A DNA stretch of 64,000 bases from Oenanthe sinensis (lineage: Eukaryota > Streptophyta > Magnoliopsida > Apiales > Apiaceae). Location of the stretch: the NCBI GenBank assembly GCA_028671895.1, contig JAPMAC010000207.1:5766001-5830000 (forward strand). Direction: 5' to 3'. Positions 24,355-34,337 of this stretch are shown here, piece after piece; position 1 is the first letter of the stretch; every line of letters starts with the position of its first letter. The notes under the pieces were generated by a model that was given only the letters and a program-made list of their open reading frames with translations, did no database searches and had not been told where the DNA came from. The translations under genes and the position numbers were made by a program.

Positions 24355-25549
24355 TGTTAGGGAATATGATGTAATAAACTAATGTACTTAGTGTTAAGTT
24401 TAATTAAGCTAAGTAAAACATATTATCATATGTATATTGACAATATAGTTAGTAGTCACTTGTAGACATTACACTTAACAAGCATTAATTATGGGATAAT
24501 ACATTTGAAAGTCACTTTCTTGTATAAAAGAATAAATATGAGTCATGTAGTAGAAGTTCACTAAGTGTTCATGCACAACATGATTCAAAACTCAGACAAC
24601 AACATTTCAAGTACTCAAGCTATGACAATACATTACAAGTGATAGCACAATTGGAACAGACAACAACAACTATTCCATTGATAGTAAACATGGCGGAGAA
24701 TGAACATTTGAAGACAATAAGTATTTATGACAAAAACTATTCCATTGACAGTAAACTTGACGGATAATGAAGAATTGAAGACAACAAGTTTTACTAACAG
24801 CAACTTTGGCGGAGTGGTTGACAACAACATTGGCGGGGATAGTTGACAGCAGTTTTGGAGACTGTATGTTTCATGGATTATCTAGCTTGACCGCAAATTA
24901 TGTGGATCCAAAGATAATGTCACCACAGAGGAGCTAAAGGTTGACAGTACACTTTTAGTGAAGCTGACAGTCTGTTTCAGGTAGCAGACTATATAGTAAA
25001 AATACAAGGAATAATTTTGACATTACTATCTAGTTTGTCAAGTCTACTAATACAACTTGGGAGAATTCAAGCAAAAGGTAAAGAGTTCTTAACGAGTCAA
25101 AGATTTTTGCATATCTCAGAGCTGATTTATCTACAAATGGAATGAAGACAAATTTGAATAGAAAAAGAAAAGTTTCTATTTCAAGTTTTGTTCTAGGAAT
25201 AAGGGAAAATACACTTGTAAGTGGGATATGTGTTTCAGTATAAATACACATATCTCACAAGTACTTTCAAATATGCAATTGAGATAGACTTTCTCAAGTA
25301 TAGAAATATTAGCAAACTCATTGTTATTGTATCTATCGAAGTTAGAATTATTTTCTAGACAGTTATAGTAAAACAAAATTTAATAAAATTAATTTTTAAA
25401 GTTTAAACACCCTGTCATTTTATCTGCTTAGTTTGTTTGCATCATTAACTTATTAATTATCATTTTTGTTTGTTGTTAGCGAGAATCCTTCATAATTAAT
25501 CAAGTTGCATTCAACCCACCCCCTTCTGCAACACTCATCTTAACTAACA
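24355..25549 (+). repeat. E1 3' LTR
   Basis: 1,195 bases, TGTTAG to CTAACA. Many differences from the 5' LTR fall in the motif copies (for example ACTGTCAT became ATTATCAT and GACAGTATAG became GACAATATAG). The flanking duplication TAAAT follows at 25550-25554. Confidence 0.92.
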
Positions 25550-25555
25550 TAAATA

Positions 25556-26035
25556 TCGATTGATTATGGTACCATTTATATGTTGATATGTTTCTGTAAA
25601 TCAACTGATAATATGGATGTTTTAGCAACATAGATGTACTTAGTCTTTCATTTGATATGGCTAGATCAATTGATAGTATTTTACTCATCAATTGACACTA
25701 GAGTCAATTGATATAGATCATCAACTAATGTATGTCTTAGACTGTCATAATCGTAATTATGTTAAAGATAGGGAAAATGTATAAGTGAAGGATGATCATT
25801 TGATATTGAAGAATCAATTGATGGAGGATCGATTGATGTCAAGCCAAGTCAAGATGAAGACCATCAACTAATGTGAAGACCCATCGATGGATATATCATT
25901 TGATAACATCTATCAATCGATAAGGCAATAGCTTTTATCAATCGATGGATATCAAGATTAATCGAAGAAGAAGATCAGTTGATGGATGCAAGGAAGAATC
26001 AATTGATATGCTTAACAGCAAATTATCAATTGATA
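25556..26035 (+). promoter_or_regulatory. E2 motif array in U3 (ATCAATTGAT)
   Basis: About 18-20 copies of TCAATTGAT and relatives (TCGATTGAT, TCAATCGAT, TCAACTGAT, TCATTTGAT) occur in 480 bases, for example at 25556, 25601, 25666, 25687 and 25704 and on to about 26025. The consensus ATCAATTGAT is itself a perfect palindrome. The array ends about 220 bases before the TATA box. Confidence 0.75.
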
Positions 26036-26257
26036 AGGACTGCACAAAGATACAAATTGTCAGGAATGTTCAGACAAGAGTAGAGCTATGAAAGACAGTC
26101 TACATTGACTGTAAATACTCAAATTAAAGCTGTCTTTCTAAGACTGAAGACATTTCCCAAAATAGAAAAAGACAGAATGGAAAGATAGATTAGCAACATT
26201 CCTAGAATAGGTATTTTTGTTTGTACTCTATTCTTGATATTGTAAACACTCTTATAT

Positions 26258-26265
26258 TATATAAA
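26258..26265 (+). promoter_or_regulatory. TATA box of the E2 5' LTR
   Basis: TATATAAA in a CTTATATTATATAAACAAG context, downstream of the motif array and about 350 bases before the LTR end. Confidence 0.5.
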
Positions 26266-26618
26266 CAAGAGTGGTAGCATTGTTAGAAAATAAACAAGTT
26301 AGAATATCTTTGAGAATTAATTGTTCAGTGTTAGAGCACTTTGTAAGAACATTTGGTTTATTTTCTAACCTTGTAAAAAGCAACTAGGTTTTTACAAACC
26401 TAGATTATTTGAGCAATATATACACTGATAGAAAAATAATCCATCAATAATTTTTAATATCTTGTTGAATTGATCTTTTAGTTTCCTTTGTTCAATTAAA
26501 TATTACTCCAAATACTTAGTCTATAAAAGAACAAATACTAAGAACTAAAAAAGTTTTAGTATTTGTATTCAATCCCCCTTCTACAAATACATATTGATAT
26601 TGTTCTGGGAATAACAAT

Positions 26619-26630
26619 TGGTATCAAAGC
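26619..26630 (+). other. E2 primer binding site
   Basis: TGGTATCAAAGC, one mismatch from the initiator-Met tRNA primer site, two bases after the LTR end. Confidence 0.85.
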
Positions 26631-26698
26631 ATAGGCTTTCAACATACAGAAAGTTTTAAGATCAAGAACAAGTCAATATAGGCCAAAAGGACTCACGT

Positions 26699-29155
26699 GT
26701 GAAGATTCCAGTGTTGGAAAAAGATGAATATTTTGCATGGAAAGTAAAAATGCACCTGCATCTACTTTCTCTTGACCCTTCCTATGTTAACTGCATAGAG
26801 AAAGGTCTTCATATTCCCATGAAGCTGGTCACAGGTGTAAACCCTGATGGAACTCCTGCCTTTGACAAGCATGTTCCAAAACTCATTACTGAGTTCACAG
26901 AAGAGGATGTAAAAGAAGTGCTAAAAGACAAAAAGGCCATGCATATTATGTTCAATGGTCTTAACAAAGACATGTTTGATGATGTGACAAATTGCACTAC
27001 ATCAAAGGAGGTATGTGATACTCTTCAAACTCTATGTGAAGGAACTGAACAAGTCAGGAAAAATAAGATGCAACTCCTGATTCAGAAATATGAATCTTTT
27101 CATTTTAAGAGTGGTGAGTCCATCAATGATACCTATAGTAGGTTTCAAAAGCTTTTGAATAGACTAAAACTATATGGTAGGGTTTATGCAACTGAGGATA
27201 CACATATAAAATTTCTTAGATCTCTTCCAAAAGAATTGAAGGTAATGACTGTCTCCGTTAGACAATCTCAGGACTTCAAGGACTATACTCTTGAGAAACT
27301 TTCTGTTATTCTTAAGATAAATGAGTTAGAAATACAATAAGATGAAGGGATTGAGAAGAATCAAAGAAAAGACAAGACCGTGGCTTTAATGGTCAAGGGA
27401 AATAAAGAAAAGAAGGGTGATAGTGAAAGTGGATGTGTAGAAGGTATTAGCATGGAGGCTAATGTTGCTATTGAAACATCCAAAGGAAAAGGAAAAATCA
27501 AAAGTGATGAGTGTGATGCATGCTCTCAAGATGATTTGGATGAGATTGATAAACACCTTGCATTTCTGTCAAGGAAATTTTCAAAGCTAAAATTTAAGAG
27601 GAATCCAAATGCTCAAAGGCCTGGATCCCTGTTTAGGAGTGACAACCAAAACAAAAATTGGGTTGATAGATATAAATTCAAATGTTACAACTGTGGATTG
27701 ACTGATCATTTCTCAAATGAATGTAGAAAGACAAAAAAAGAAAAGAAGGCAAAGTCATATGATGGCATTGACTATAAAAAGAAGTACTTTAACCTTCTCA
27801 AACCAAAAGAAAAGGCTTTGTGACTGAAGAGAAAGACTAGGTTGATGAGGACATTGATTCTGAAGAATTCATCAATCTAGCTCGAATGATAAACTATGAG
27901 GATGAAGATGCCAGTTCATCATCAAATTAGGTAATAGCTACAAACTATTCTGAACTTTCAAAAGATGAATGTAATAGTACGATAAATGAAATGTCAAATG
28001 AACTATACAATTTTCATGTCACTCTTAAATCTCTAAACAAAGAAAACTCTAAGTTAAAGAACACCATTGAGGCCTTAATTGAGAGAAATGATTTTCTTAA
28101 AAATGAATTTATTTGTTTAGATAGATTTAAATAGGAAAATAAGGATGATAAGAATAAACTAGTGAATAGTCTGAGAAGAGAAGAATTGCTTAAAGAAAAA
28201 TTAGCTGAAGAAGTTGAAACCATTAACAAATGGAATAGGTTTGCTAAAACTGCCAAACAAATCATTGGTGTTCAAGGTTTTGATACTCTAGGAGAATCCT
28301 CTAAGTTTGTAAGCAAGTCATTGATTAACACCTCAATAGATAAAATTCAATCGACAGCTAATCCTTTATCAATTGATTGATGCGGAATCAACAGATAAGC
28401 ATTCATTAACTGGTAAACAAAAAATGACTAACAAGAAAAATAATCTTAGCACACCTATTAAATTATTAAAGGAAAAGGATTCCAAAGATCAAGTTGAGAC
28501 TAAGATTGAAAAGATCAGCATTGGTATCTTATCTAAGAAATAATTAAAGGTTAAATTAAAAAAGATAGAAACTGTTGAAGTCATTCATTCTAAGTCTGAG
28601 AAAAGGATAAATAATAGGAATGAGAAGGTAGGCACAAACAAGCACAACAATTACACTCCTGATATGTATGCACCTAGAAAGGTTTGTGCTAAATGTGGTA
28701 GTATAAATCATTTATCTATGCATTGCAAGAAAGAAAAACATTATATGTCTATGAATGATTGAAATGCACACACCATGTCTACAAATGCCATGCCTGTCAA
28801 TCCTATGCTCATGAATTCCATGTCTTCTAATTTGGTTGCACCAAATATTCATATGCCTTATGCACAAGATCCATACATGTATAATCCATTATTTGCATAT
28901 GCAAATATGAACATCCCTGGAATGCCATGGAACATGCCTATAGACAACAATCATGCAAGTCAAAATGTTAAGTCAGAAAACATGCATGATATTTCTGCTA
29001 TGAGGTCCAAGGTGTTTGAGCCTCAAAAGTCAACTCCCAAAGTTAAAATGGATTTAAACCCACCAAACCAAAAGGAATCAAATTTGGCAACCAAGGCTTA
29101 GGCTGTAACTAATAAAAGAGGACCCAAGGCAACTTGGGTACCAAAAGAAACTTGA
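26699..29155 (+). pseudogene. E2 gag, decayed
   Basis: No ATG is preserved at the expected start; the recognisable frame opens around 26699 (KIPVLEKDEYFAWKVKM). The UBN2/Retrotran_gag_2 capsid core runs to about 27340, with SKEVCDTLQTLCEGTEQV and LKLYGRVY. A zinc knuckle CYNCGLTDHFSNEC lies near 27680. Then come a Lys/Glu coiled-coil-like stretch (about 27960-28320), a second knuckle CAKCGSINHLSMHC near 28690, a Met/Asn/Pro-rich segment (28775-29100) and the terminal TWVPKET. Breaks include a stop at 27338, a shift near 27823 and stops near 28131, 28378 and 28760. The segment near 28330-28380 contains the TCAATTGAT motif. Confidence 0.85.
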
Positions 29156-30420
29156 TTGTTTTAATTGTGTGCAGGGAAACAGGAGGAAAAATCTCTGGTA
29201 TCTAGATAGTGGATGTTCTAGACACATGACATGAGATATGTCCCTGCTCAAAATATTTATGGAAAAGGATGGCCCAGGAGTTACTTTTGGGGATAATAAC
29301 AAAAGATTTACTCTTGGATATGACTCAATTACAAGTGAAAATGTTATCATTGAACCTGTAGCACTAGTTGATAGATTGAAACATAATTTTCTAAGTATTA
29401 GTCAACTATACGATAATGGAAATGGTATATGGTTTTCAACTGAATCATGCATCATGACCAACAAAGAATCATGGAGGAAGAAAATGAAATGTCTATGTGG
29501 CTGATTTCAACTTTGTAAAGGTAAATTCTATGACATGTCTACTCAGCAAGGCCAATACAGATGAAAGTTGGATTTGGCACAAGAAGCTAGCCCATTTGAA
29601 TTTCAAATCCATGAATCTGTTGGTTAGAAAGAATTTGGTTAGAGGTATTCCATAAATGGAATTCACCAAGGATGGATTATGTGATGCTTGTCAAAACTGA
29701 AAGCAAAGGAAAACATCATTCAAGTCCAATTCAGAATCATCAATTGATAAGCCTTTGGAATTATTGCACATAGATTTATTTTGTCATGTCAACATCATGT
29801 CTATTGCCAAAAAGAAATATGCCTATGGACGACCTCACAAGATACACATAGGTGTACTTTCTACAATCTAAGGATGAGGCAAGCAAATTTATTGTCAATC
29901 ATGTGAAGAATGTTGAGAATGGCACTGAATGGAAGATCAAGAAAATAGGAACTAATAATGGTACTGAGTTTAAGAATGCTACAATGACAGAATTCTGTGA
30001 AGAAAAGGGTATCACTCATCATTTCTCTACTCCTAGAACTCCTCAACAAAATGGAATTGTTGAAAGGAAAAACAGGACCTTAATTGAAGCTGCAAGAATT
30101 ATGTTGGAAAAAGCCAAATTACCTACATATTTTTAGGCAGAGGCAATCAATACTACATGCTATATTCATAATATTTTCATGGTCAATCAACTACAAGGCA
30201 AAACTCCATATCAATTGATGAAGAAAGACAAGAAACCAACATTAAATTTTCTTCATGTTTTTGGAATCCATGTATGTAGTCTTTGATGATAAGAAAATTC
30301 AAGGTTTGTTTGATGAAGGATACCATGACTCTTTACATTTTGAGAATGAATCAACTAGTAATGGTGAAGAAAGTGATGATGATATGGATATTCCAAGAAA
30401 TCAAGTACCCAGAAGTTCCC

Positions 30421-30530
30421 CATCAATTGATATCAATACATCAACAAATAACTTATCAGTTGATGATCATCAATCAACTGATAATACATCAATTGATAAC
30501 CATTCAATGGATAATCACTCTACTCAACAA
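30421..30530 (+). repeat. motif-derived coding repeat in E2 pol hinge
   Basis: Contains TCAATTGATATCAA, TCAGTTGATGATCATCAATC and further TCAATTGAT units, reading as SID, SVDD, STDNTSID and SMDN. This is the U3 motif of the same element inside a coding region. Confidence 0.75.
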
Positions 30531-31191
30531 TCATCAAGTAGAGTATCCATCTCAGAGAGAGGGTTCTCAAATAGTCAATCACTTCACAATAATCATGATA
30601 ATATTAGTGATCATGAAGCATCATCCTCTAGAACAAATTTATCTCCACAAAGGAAATGGACCAAAAGTCAGCCCTTTGAGTTGATTATTGGAAATACAAA
30701 TGATGGTGTCAAAACTAGAAGGGAAACTCAAAATGAATGCTTGTATTGTAGCTTCCTATCTTAAGAAGAACCAAAAAATATTGAAGAAGCCTTGAATGGT
30801 CCAGATTAGATAATAGTTATGCAAGAAGAGTTGGATCAGTTTGAAAGAAACAAGGTATGAAAGCTGGTGCCCAAATCAAAGAACCAGTCTGTTATTGGTA
30901 CAACATAGGTATTCAGAAATAAAATGGATGAATCTGGTACAGTGAAAAGGAACAACGCAAGATTGGTGGCAAAGTGTTATTCACAAGAAGAAGGAATAGA
31001 TTTTGGTGAAACATTTGCATCTGTTGCAAGATTGGAAGCTATAAGAATCTTTCTAGATTATGTTGTTCATGCCAACTTCAAAGTCTACTAGATGGATATG
31101 AAAAGTGATTTTCTCAATGGAGAATTAGAAGAAAAATTATATGTGGAACAACCTCTTGGTTTTGTGGATCCTATTCATCCTAGATTTGTGT

Positions 31192-31196
31192 ACTAT
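31192..31196 (+). repeat. target duplication of CR, left copy
   Basis: ACTAT, repeated at 50990-50994 on the other side of CR. Both copies lie within the E2 RT reading frame. Confidence 0.9.
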
Positions 31197-31537
31197 TGTT
31201 TGTCCCTAATATTGTAGAATGGGGGTTGAATACAATATCAGAATTAATTCGTGAAATTATGGATTTAAAAATATTACTTAAATTTCTCGCGAAATATTAA
31301 TTATAATGAAATACTGTTCAATTATAAGATATGATTTTAACCTGAAAACTATTACAAAATTAATATGTTGAAAGTGTAAATAACTGTTTAGTATTTCTAG
31401 AATGATTTAGACATGAACTGTTCTGAAATAACAATTATTATTCAAACCAGTACAGAAAGCCTGTGAATATTACCATCAGATATATTAATAAATTTGAATT
31501 ATTTTCAACGTTAACAAAATATGAAGTGCAACCTTCA

Positions 31538-31545
31538 TATTTATA
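31538..31545 (-). promoter_or_regulatory. TATA box in CR 3' LTR
   Basis: TATAAATA on the minus strand (CCTCTATAAATATG), 10-20 bases downstream of the motif array in LTR direction. The same arrangement occurs in the CR 5' LTR (48382-48389), C1 (44029-44036) and C2 (52586-52593). Confidence 0.65.
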
Positions 31546-31554
31546 GAGGAATTT

Positions 31555-32145
31555 TAAGGCTTGTATGACTTTTCAGTTCATGACATTTTTCAGACTTTTT
31601 TAAGCATGTATTACTTTTGATTAACACTTGTATGACTTTTGAAAAAGCTCGGTATGACTTTTCAAAAGTCGGTATGACTTTGAATTTCATTTGGTATGAC
31701 ATTTTTTAAAGCAGATTCGGTATGACTTTTTTTAAAGTCATTTTCGGTATGCTTTTCAATCAAAAGCTCGGTATGACTTTTAGCCTTGTATGACCTTTTT
31801 CTTCAAGAACTACTCGGTATGACTTTTGAAAAAGCTCGGTATGATTTTTCAAAAGTCGGTATGACTTTTGAATTTCATTTGGTATGACATTTTTTAAAGC
31901 AGATTCAGTATGACTTTTTTTAAAGTCATTTTCGGTATGCTTTTCAATCAAAAGCTCGGTATGACTTTTAGCCTTGTATGACCTTTTTCTTCAAGAGCTA
32001 GCTATGACTTTTCTAGAATTGTTCGGTATGACTTTTCTAACAGAATTCAGTATGACTTTTTTAACATAATTCGGTATGACTTTTTTAACAGAATTTGGTA
32101 TGACTTTTAATATAGTCTAAAAAGACTTATTAAAAGTCATACTAA
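31555..32145 (-). promoter_or_regulatory. C motif array in CR 3' LTR
   Basis: More than 20 copies of GGTATGACTTTT or close variants (CGGTATGAC, CAGTATGAC, TTGTATGAC), ending within about 20 bases of the TATA box. It includes the 187-base tandem duplication. Confidence 0.8.
31628..32001 (-). repeat. 187-base tandem duplication inside the motif array
   Basis: The block containing AAAGCTCGGTATGA, CATTTGGTATGACA, GGTATGCTTTTCAATC and TAGCCTTGTATGACC occurs twice with a period of 187 bases (31644 versus 31831). The CR 5' LTR has one diverged copy (48480-48660). Confidence 0.8.
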
Positions 32146-32808
32146 GTCATATCTTTTATAATAAATTAATTCTAATTCATTTAATTAAATAATTTATAAA
32201 TTAAATTAAATTCAACTTGAATTAATTTAATTAAATAAATTAAATAATTAATTAACTTTTGATAGTATAATTAAAATACTATATTGACTTGCATACCTTC
32301 TTGATAACTCTGAAATCTTTCTGTCTTTTGCTCTGTCTTTTGTCATAAAACTACTTGTACTTTTTAATGATGAATCTTCACTGACATTGTTGAAACCCTG
32401 TGCACTGGTCTGGTTCACGGATAACTAACTACAATGTTGATTCTCATTTATGCTGTAGTGGTGTTTGTATCTTGTCTTGTGTTGTCCTATTTTGTCTTCT
32501 TTTTATTTTTCCTCTATAATTTTCTCATTCTGGAATCTTTCTGTAGTACACACTTAAAGCCTTCTGTATCTCCTGAATTACTTGAGATACTACTCTTTTA
32601 TTTTACGTCGATGCTTGAACATATAAACGAACTTCTTCCAGTGTTGAGTGACAATCTTATTAGACTTCTTCAAATATTCTGATTCTTCGTGTCTAGTTGA
32701 CATTCTTCGTCTTGATTCTTTTTTCAATATTTATTATTTGCTTAAGTTTCTTATCTAAGTTGAGTTGTCACCTAATTATTACAAATAGGCCTAGTCGTAT
32801 GCCTTTCA

Positions 32809-33360
32809 ATCTCCTCCTATTTGTTGGTAAACATTTAACACATAAATTCATAGATGATAACTCAACTAACAAATAAGAAAATACTAAAACATTAAATTAT
32901 ATAAATAATAAAATGTTTTCTGGATCATATAATACATATCCAGATTTCATAAGTAAACTAGAAATGAAAGATGAAAGACACATCTTCAAGTTAAATCATC
33001 TTCCCTTCTCAGAATCATCACTACTCCCCCTTAGGATGGCATGGATGCAGTCTTGTTCTCTTATTATCACTTCTCCTCCGTTTCTCCAACTTTTGTCTTC
33101 ACTTCTCACCCAAGGTGAATTCATTCTCCCCTTACGTGAATTACTCAACACATTTCTTGTTCAACCATTTTAATAGAGGTAACAACAGTTATAGTATACA
33201 TTCAGTATTAAACCATCACATATATAAAAATGCAAACTATGACATGTTATGCATTTTAGAAAATACGATTTATCCTATATACAAGAATTTTCTAAAATCA
33301 AATGGAATAGAAGAATTAATAAATAATCACTAGTTCTTTCCAATCCAAGCATGTTGTTAT
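32809..33360 (-). other. CR 3' non-coding end with polypurine tract
   Basis: On the minus strand AACAAATAGGAGGAGAT (32809-32825) abuts the 3' LTR and matches the C2 polypurine tract AACAAATAGGGGGAGAT. The next 530 bases (minus strand) are non-coding and comparable to the C2 tail at 63362-63570 only in the last part. A stretch near 32990-33130 is unassigned. Confidence 0.6.
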
Positions 33361-34275
33361 TGTTAGTGTAGGTGCCCTAGAGGCAATACAATAGACCTTC
33401 ATGTCAATTGATTATTCAATAAACATATTTATTATGACTTTAATTACTGCGATATATTTGTTAGCATAATAAATGTCCTTATAATCATGATACACATTAT
33501 ATAGTTTAGTACATGACTTGAACTTGAGATTATATAATAGATCATATTCTTAAATGTCCCTAGTCGAGTATTATTATTATAGGACAATAATAATACATAA
33601 ATAGACTAGTTGTTGTTTGACTGATAACCACATCTCATTGGTTATAAGTATGGGGATACTAAAGTCAACACATAGGTACATGCAGGAGTACATGGTACTG
33701 GACAGACCCACAGTGAGATTCTTCATATTTAATAAAGTCATAAGAAAGACTCACAGTGATAATGGTGTAATGATCCTCTGACTTGAGATCATTATATTTC
33801 TGTACGAGGATTAATATACTTTGACTACATTAAAAGTTACCTTTGACCGGGTAATGATAAAAGTGGACATCGGGTATATCATGAGTCGTATGAGAAATAT
33901 GAATGATAGATAAAGAATTTAACCCTCCTATAATTAGGAGAGATATTATTGGCCTCTTGATTGAGTGAGACTATAAAATGCATGGCTGTGCTCAAATAAT
34001 GATTTGTTTTCATAGTCTACTCATGAATCAAGTAAACCCGGATTAAATGTTGTAGAGGATGACTAAATACATGCCTCGAATTTAATCTATAATATATATG
34101 GTTAAAGGGATTATATTACACGGAAACATTAATCATGAAAGGTTTTATCGAATCACGATTTAATTATTATTTAATTGGGTAGCAATGATGTATTACTAGA
34201 TACCGCTCATTGTTTATAATTTTATTGGAGAATAAAATTATTGCTAATTAAATAATAGCCTATAGGGTCACACTT
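33361..34275 (+). repeat. D-family LTR, truncated, joined to C1
   Basis: Begins TGTTAGTGTAGGTGCCCTAG and matches 43128-43871 and the reverse complement of 49237-50766. It stops after about 915 of 1,530 bases near TATAGGGTCACAC and runs into C1 gag leader sequence, with no D internal region and no C1 5' LTR between. Confidence 0.8.
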
Positions 34276-34337
34276 AAATTGTTTTAAGTAAAAAATTAAA
34301 CTAGTTTTTAAACACTTAAATTTTAATCTTATTAAAG

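Larger units (their letters stand above)
11607..25549 (+). mobile_element. E1: 13.9-kb Sirevirus-like copia element with both LTRs
   Basis: The ends are TGTTAG and CTAACA (CTACCA in the decayed 5' copy). Identical 5-base duplications TAAAT flank it at 11602-11606 and 25550-25554. Order: 5' LTR 11607-12793, primer site, gag 12844-15317, pol 15318-18549, motif-rich spacer 18550-19316, extra long gene 19317-24184, polypurine tract, 3' LTR 24355-25549. Copia domain order (integrase before RT) is clear. All genes have stops and frameshifts, so it is dead. The LTRs differ by roughly one base in 10-12 over the first 200 bases by eye, so the insertion is old. Confidence 0.93.
25555..26616 (+). repeat. 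E2 5' LTR, remaining part
   Basis: Continues from 11606 after E1 and one duplication copy are removed, ending ATAACA just before the primer site, for an LTR of about 1.12 kb. It contains the E2 motif array (25556-26035), a TATA box at 26258-26265 and a typical CCCCCTTCTACAA tail. Confidence 0.85.
29156..31196 (+). pseudogene. E2 pol, 5' portion (protease, integrase, start of RT), cut by CR
   Basis: The protease site DSGCSRHMT lies at about 29205, followed by a stop. The integrase His-Cys region (HKKLAH near 29580, CDACQN near 29680) is followed by LLHIDLF, a core TNNGTEFKN in which the usual second catalytic Asp (SDNGTEF in E1 and C2) is Asn (29954-29956), and PQQNGIVERKNR with its Glu. Stops and shifts lie near 29505, 29655, 29697, 29830, 30136 and 30280. 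The hinge to RT (30420-30530) is a low-complexity Ser/Asp/Asn/His stretch built from the TCAATTGAT motif. RT runs from about 30660 to the CR insertion point in the middle of the domain; it resumes at 50995. Confidence 0.85.
31197..32808 (-). repeat. CR 3' LTR
   Basis: 1,612 bases; on the minus strand it starts TGAAAGGC and ends in a sequence corresponding to AGGGACCAACA of C2 (one base changed). It carries the C motif array (31555-32145), a TATA box (31538-31545) and a 187-base tandem duplication absent from the other LTR. Confidence 0.88.

Noticed and set aside
31760..31951. Minus-strand 63-codon frame with His-Thr-Glu repeats
   Set aside because: It is a translation of the C motif array (the word read as a peptide repeat) in non-coding LTR sequence.
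31555..32145. Regularly repeated GGTATGACTTTT words resembling a CRISPR or satellite array
   Set aside because: Spacing is irregular, copies are in mixed form, there are no unique spacers of constant length, and the array sits inside a plant LTR next to a TATA box.
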